A DNA stretch of 64,000 nucleotides from Flavobacterium xanthum (GTDB taxonomy: Bacteria > Bacteroidota > Bacteroidia > Flavobacteriales > Flavobacteriaceae): positions 124,001 to 188,000 of the forward strand of contig NZ_FRBU01000001.1 of assembly GCF_900142695.1 (NCBI RefSeq). Direction: 5' to 3'. The notes beneath the pieces are model-generated. The model saw only the letters and a list, made by a program, of their open reading frames with translations. It was not told the DNA's origin and did no database searches. Below, piece by piece: positions 61,426 through 64,000 of this stretch. How positions within the stretch are numbered: the stretch's first letter is position 1; every line of letters begins with the position of its first letter. The translations under genes were made by a program, and so were the position numbers.

Positions 61426-62481
61426 ATGAAGTTAACTAGAGTTTTATTTGTAGCGTTATCAATTGCTTTTTTGTCGTCATGTACTAATGATGACAACGAA
61501 AATGCTTCCAAGGGGAGTTATGATAATGGAGTGTTTGTTTTGAATGAAGGAAATTCTTCAGGAGGATCTGTTTCTTTTTTAGGTGATGATATGGTTACCT
61601 TCAAACAGGATGTATATGGAGCAGAAAATCCAGGCGATGTTTTTGGAAAATACATGCAAAACATCTTTTTTGACGGAGATAAAGCGTATATTATTGCGGG
61701 GGGATCTAACGTAATTAATGTCGTGAATCGGTATACATTCAAGTTGATTGCCAAAATTGAAACCGGTTTAATCACCCCAAGATACGGAGTGGCAAGAAAT
61801 GGTAAAGCTTATGTGACTAATGCAAATACGTATTCTTATGCTAATCCTGCAACAGGAAATACGGATGATTTTGTAGCAGTTATTGATTTAGCAACCAATA
61901 AAGTGGAGTCAAAAATAAATTTGAATGCTACAGCAAATCGTATTGTTATGGATGGAGATAAATTGTATATTTCTGAGCCTTACGATAGCGAAAAAGTTTT
62001 AGTTGTAAATACGATTACAAAAACGTTAGAAACACCTATTAATGTAGGTTCAAGTGCCAATACTATGGAAGTGAAAAATGGTGTTTTATATGTTTTAGCT
62101 TCACCTTATGGGGGCGCAAGTAAAATTATAAAAGTAAAATTATCTGATAAATCCGTAACTGAAGTTTTATTCCCAGTTGCCCTGAAAGGTGCAGGAAATT
62201 TAGATATTTATGGCTCTAAAATTTACTTTACGAAAGGTACAGGAGTATATAATATGGATGTAACGGCTACTCAACCTTCAGAAACTCCTATTTTTAAATA
62301 CACTTCAACTTCTCAATATGGAGTTATGTATGGTTTTGCCGTGGAGAATGATAAAATTTATATTGCTGATGGTGGTGATTTTGCATCAAATGGCAAAGCG
62401 TATGTTTATTCATTGACAGGAACACTTCAAAAAGAATTAGCTGTTGGAGTTGGACCAAACGGTTTTTATTTCAATGACTAA
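61426..62481 (+). CDS. BtuG-like beta-propeller lipoprotein (YncE/DUF5074 type)
   Basis: 351 residues. The lipoprotein signal is FVALSIAFLSSC, followed by Asp/Glu/Asn-rich TNDDNENAS, which resembles the surface-export signal of Bacteroidota lipoproteins. The rest is a run of propeller blades (DNGVFVLNEGNSSGGSVSFL; GVARNGKAYVTNANTYSY; VVNTITKTLETPINVGSSAN). In Bacteroides, BtuG is a surface propeller that binds cobalamin tightly and caps BtuB. The position 4 bases after a riboswitch-controlled btuB fits the same role here. Homology to BtuG itself is inferred from fold and context. Confidence 0.85.
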   Translation: MKLTRVLFVALSIAFLSSCTNDDNENASKGSYDNGVFVLNEGNSSGGSVSFLGDDMVTFKQDVYGAENPGDVFGKYMQNIFFDGDKAYIIAGGSNVINVVNRYTFKLIAKIETGLITPRYGVARNGKAYVTNANTYSYANPATGNTDDFVAVIDLATNKVESKINLNATANRIVMDGDKLYISEPYDSEKVLVVNTITKTLETPINVGSSANTMEVKNGVLYVLASPYGGASKIIKVKLSDKSVTEVLFPVALKGAGNLDIYGSKIYFTKGTGVYNMDVTATQPSETPIFKYTSTSQYGVMYGFAVENDKIYIADGGDFASNGKAYVYSLTGTLQKELAVGVGPNGFYFND

Positions 62482-62503
62482 GAATTAGTAGTTATTAAAT
62501 ACT

Positions 62504-62537
62504 AAAGGCGTTTTCTAACATTGAAAACGCCTTTTTT
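62504..62537. terminator. Terminator after the BtuG-like gene, likely bidirectional
   Basis: A perfect 12-bp stem AAAGGCGTTTTC (62504-62515) and GAAAACGCCTTT (62523-62534), then more Ts. It lies between convergent genes. Confidence 0.88.
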
Positions 62538-62553
62538 AATATACTATTGAAAA

Positions 62554-63174
62554 TTATTTTAATTCTGAAATAAACGAGATAATCGTAGCTGCAATTTTAT
62601 CTTGTTCTTTGCCATCAATTAAATAGGCTCTATCAGATAAATTAGAAAGATAGCCCAGTTCAATCACAATAGCAGGTGCAACAGATTTTTTTAAAATAAA
62701 AAAGGGAGCTTTTTTCACCTCAGATGATTTGATCGTATTGTTTTGAGTGAATTTAGTACGAAGGGCATTTGCAATCAAAATGGATTTTTCGCTAGCCGCA
62801 GATTCATTGGCGACATAAAACTCCATTCCTGATTGAGCTACGTTAGCACTTTGGTTCACATGCAAGGACAAAACTAAGTCTGGTTTGATGTTGTTAATAA
62901 TCGCCGTTCTATCAGATAGAGAAATATATTTATCTTCATTTCTCGTAAGATGAATTACTACATTTTCATTTTTATTCAAGAATTTTATTTTAGTAGTGAT
63001 TTGTTCTACAATCAGTTTTTCAGTACCAGAACTGGAAGTGGCCCCAAAGTCAGTTCCACCATGTCCAGCATCAATAACTACATTGATTTGCTTGGTTGTT
63101 TTTGTGTCAGGTTTTACAAATGCGAAAGAAACTAGAGCTGCACAGGCTAAAAATAACGGAATTGATTTTTTCAT
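62554..63174 (-). CDS. N-acetylmuramoyl-L-alanine amidase (Amidase_3)
   Basis: 206 residues from the ATG at 63174, which gives a proper signal peptide (KKSIPLFLACAALVSFAF). The zinc amidase fold has VVIDAGHGGTDFGA, LVLSLHVNQSANV, and the catalytic Glu in AIVIELGYLSNLSDRAYLID. It cleaves the bond between muramic acid and the stem peptide in the periplasm. A longer frame up to 63336 runs through AT-rich sequence and is not credible as protein. Confidence 0.92.
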   Translation of the reverse strand: MKKSIPLFLACAALVSFAFVKPDTKTTKQINVVIDAGHGGTDFGATSSSGTEKLIVEQITTKIKFLNKNENVVIHLTRNEDKYISLSDRTAIINNIKPDLVLSLHVNQSANVAQSGMEFYVANESAASEKSILIANALRTKFTQNNTIKSSEVKKAPFFILKKSVAPAIVIELGYLSNLSDRAYLIDGKEQDKIAATIISFISELK

Positions 63175-63304
63175 AGGGTTTTCAGTTTGGGAAGTTATTC
63201 CATATAAACTTACAAAAAAGATATTTATTGTCTCAATTTTTTTATTTTTTAACGTGTAATAGTAAAAATTTAGGTTCAAAAAAGGGCCATCATTAAAAAA
63301 GATT

Positions 63305-63315
63305 GCCACAGATTC
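63305..63315. repeat. Single half-copy of the GCCACAGATTC repeat
   Basis: The 11-mer matches an arm of the inverted repeat at 49183-49244. Here it stands alone in the short spacer upstream of the amidase. Confidence 0.4.
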
Positions 63316-63412
63316 AAAGATGGTACTCTTCAACAATGTGGCAAACTGGTACTGTATTCCAATAATTAATCTTGCAGTTCTATGTTCTGTAATATGGAAA
63401 ATAGTTATTCTA

Positions 63413-64000
63413 TTATTCCAGAGCTCTCAAAAGTCCTTCTGGGGCTTTCTCAAGATACATTTGGTTTTGTATTCCTAATATGGATTTTGAATCGGTTAAA
63501 AAGTCAAATTCTTTACCCGGACTTTGTCTCATCATTCGGGATGCTCCTGTGATTTTTGCAATCGCGGTACTTAATAATGGTTCTGAAGGATCTCCAAGAA
63601 CGCCTAAAGTACTCAATGTTTCTTTTACTAAAAAATCAGGTTGCAATCCATTGAAATAATCGCCAAAACCAACAGAATTCACAATTTTTAACACAATAGG
63701 TTGCATGGCATATCGGTGTTTTGGATTTCTATTTTCGGATCCAAATGTTGGGGAATCATATAACGTAACAGATCCAACATTTTTTCCAACAGTAACATCC
63801 CCAATTTGGATTACATTGATGTGTGGTTCAAGCCCGTTGATTACAAGTTCGCTGGCTGATGCGGAACTAGCACTGGTAAGAATGTAAACTTTGGTTAAGT
63901 TTAAACTATTAATTGCTGTAGCTCCTATTTTATCTGTAAAGTAATTGTACAAAGCTTCTGGGCTTTCGGCTTCGAAGTAATCATTGATTTTCTTATTCCA
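63413..64000 (-). CDS. S41 family C-terminal processing peptidase, C-terminal part (5' end outside window)
   Basis: The frame is open through the right edge; about 195 residues are visible. The S41 catalytic core segment is VYILTSASSASASELVINGL, with the nucleophile Ser in the SASASE region, followed by IQIGDVTVGKNVGSVTLYDS. In Flavobacterium such proteins are usually lipoproteins with a PDZ domain, which would lie beyond the window. The C-terminus has DYFNGLQPDFLVKE and a Pro/Lys-rich tail. Confidence 0.87.
   Translation of the reverse strand, partial: WNKKINDYFEAESPEALYNYFTDKIGATAINSLNLTKVYILTSASSASASELVINGLEPHINVIQIGDVTVGKNVGSVTLYDSPTFGSENRNPKHRYAMQPIVLKIVNSVGFGDYFNGLQPDFLVKETLSTLGVLGDPSEPLLSTAIAKITGASRMMRQSPGKEFDFLTDSKSILGIQNQMYLEKAPEGLLRALE

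Noticed and set aside
63175..63336. 54-codon extension of the amidase frame
   Set aside because: The translation is AT-driven and would bury the signal peptide that begins at the ATG at 63174.
1..64000. CRISPR arrays, tRNA or rRNA genes, insertion sequences with transposases, prophage
   Set aside because: No regularly spaced repeats, no tRNA T-loop-like GGTTCRANTCC with cloverleaf, no rRNA cores and no transposase or integrase motifs were seen.

Overview
The window comes from a member of the Bacteroidota, most likely Flavobacterium or a close relative. The evidence is the AT-rich sequence, repeated TAnnTTTG promoter boxes in place of a TATAAT box, two proteins ending in type IX secretion (T9SS) sorting domains, a carB gene without the C-terminal MGS-like domain, a MerR/crtI/crtB/crtZ carotenoid cluster, and a BtuB plus BtuG-like cobalamin uptake pair.

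Layout. 1-13 kb: the end of an alanine:cation symporter, an ABC-F ATPase, a MarR-controlled TolC/HlyD/ABC-2 efflux operon, a pirin and a GNAT-like protein, a hydrolase, a lytic transglycosylase, rpmH and carB. 13-27 kb is a plastic zone. It holds a secreted metalloprotease, a degenerate copy of the carB 3' end with its terminator, a three-gene type II restriction-modification operon with a tandem-repeat operator, a dienelactone hydrolase, a nitroreductase and a Kir-type potassium channel. It also holds broken genes: a MerR fragment abutting a nitroreductase fragment, a frameshifted phosphoribosyltransferase, and a CotH-family T9SS protein split by one in-frame TAG.

27-42 kb is a light-response island. 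A MerR regulator carries the W-x9-EH and ExHxxG motifs of B12-dependent photoreceptors (CarH/LitR). It is followed by crtI, crtB, crtZ, an SRPBCC protein and a photolyase on the + strand. On the - strand lies a long run of TetR, ABC1 kinase, DUF2256 (44 aa), cryptochrome DASH, a second photolyase/cryptochrome, TIGR03643, an SDR protein lacking the catalytic Tyr, folE and a DUF2867-type SDR. Three photolyase-family genes therefore lie within 7.6 kb. 42-51 kb is mostly housekeeping: YceI, thioesterase, RmuC, a large secreted nuclease, RluE-like pseudouridine synthase and TrmL.

51-62.5 kb is a cobalamin island: a BtuF/BtuC/BtuD-type ABC importer, a second cobalamin-binding protein without a signal peptide, a CWC-DUF5522 Cys-rich protein, cobU, a bluB-cobT fusion, cobS and cobC, then a cobalamin riboswitch ahead of btuB and a BtuG-like propeller lipoprotein. 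It takes up and remodels the vitamin that the 27 kb MerR regulator probably uses as its light-sensing chromophore; this link is inference. The window ends with an N-acetylmuramoyl-L-alanine amidase and the C-terminal part of an S41 peptidase. I saw no rRNA, tRNA, CRISPR array, transposase or phage genes.
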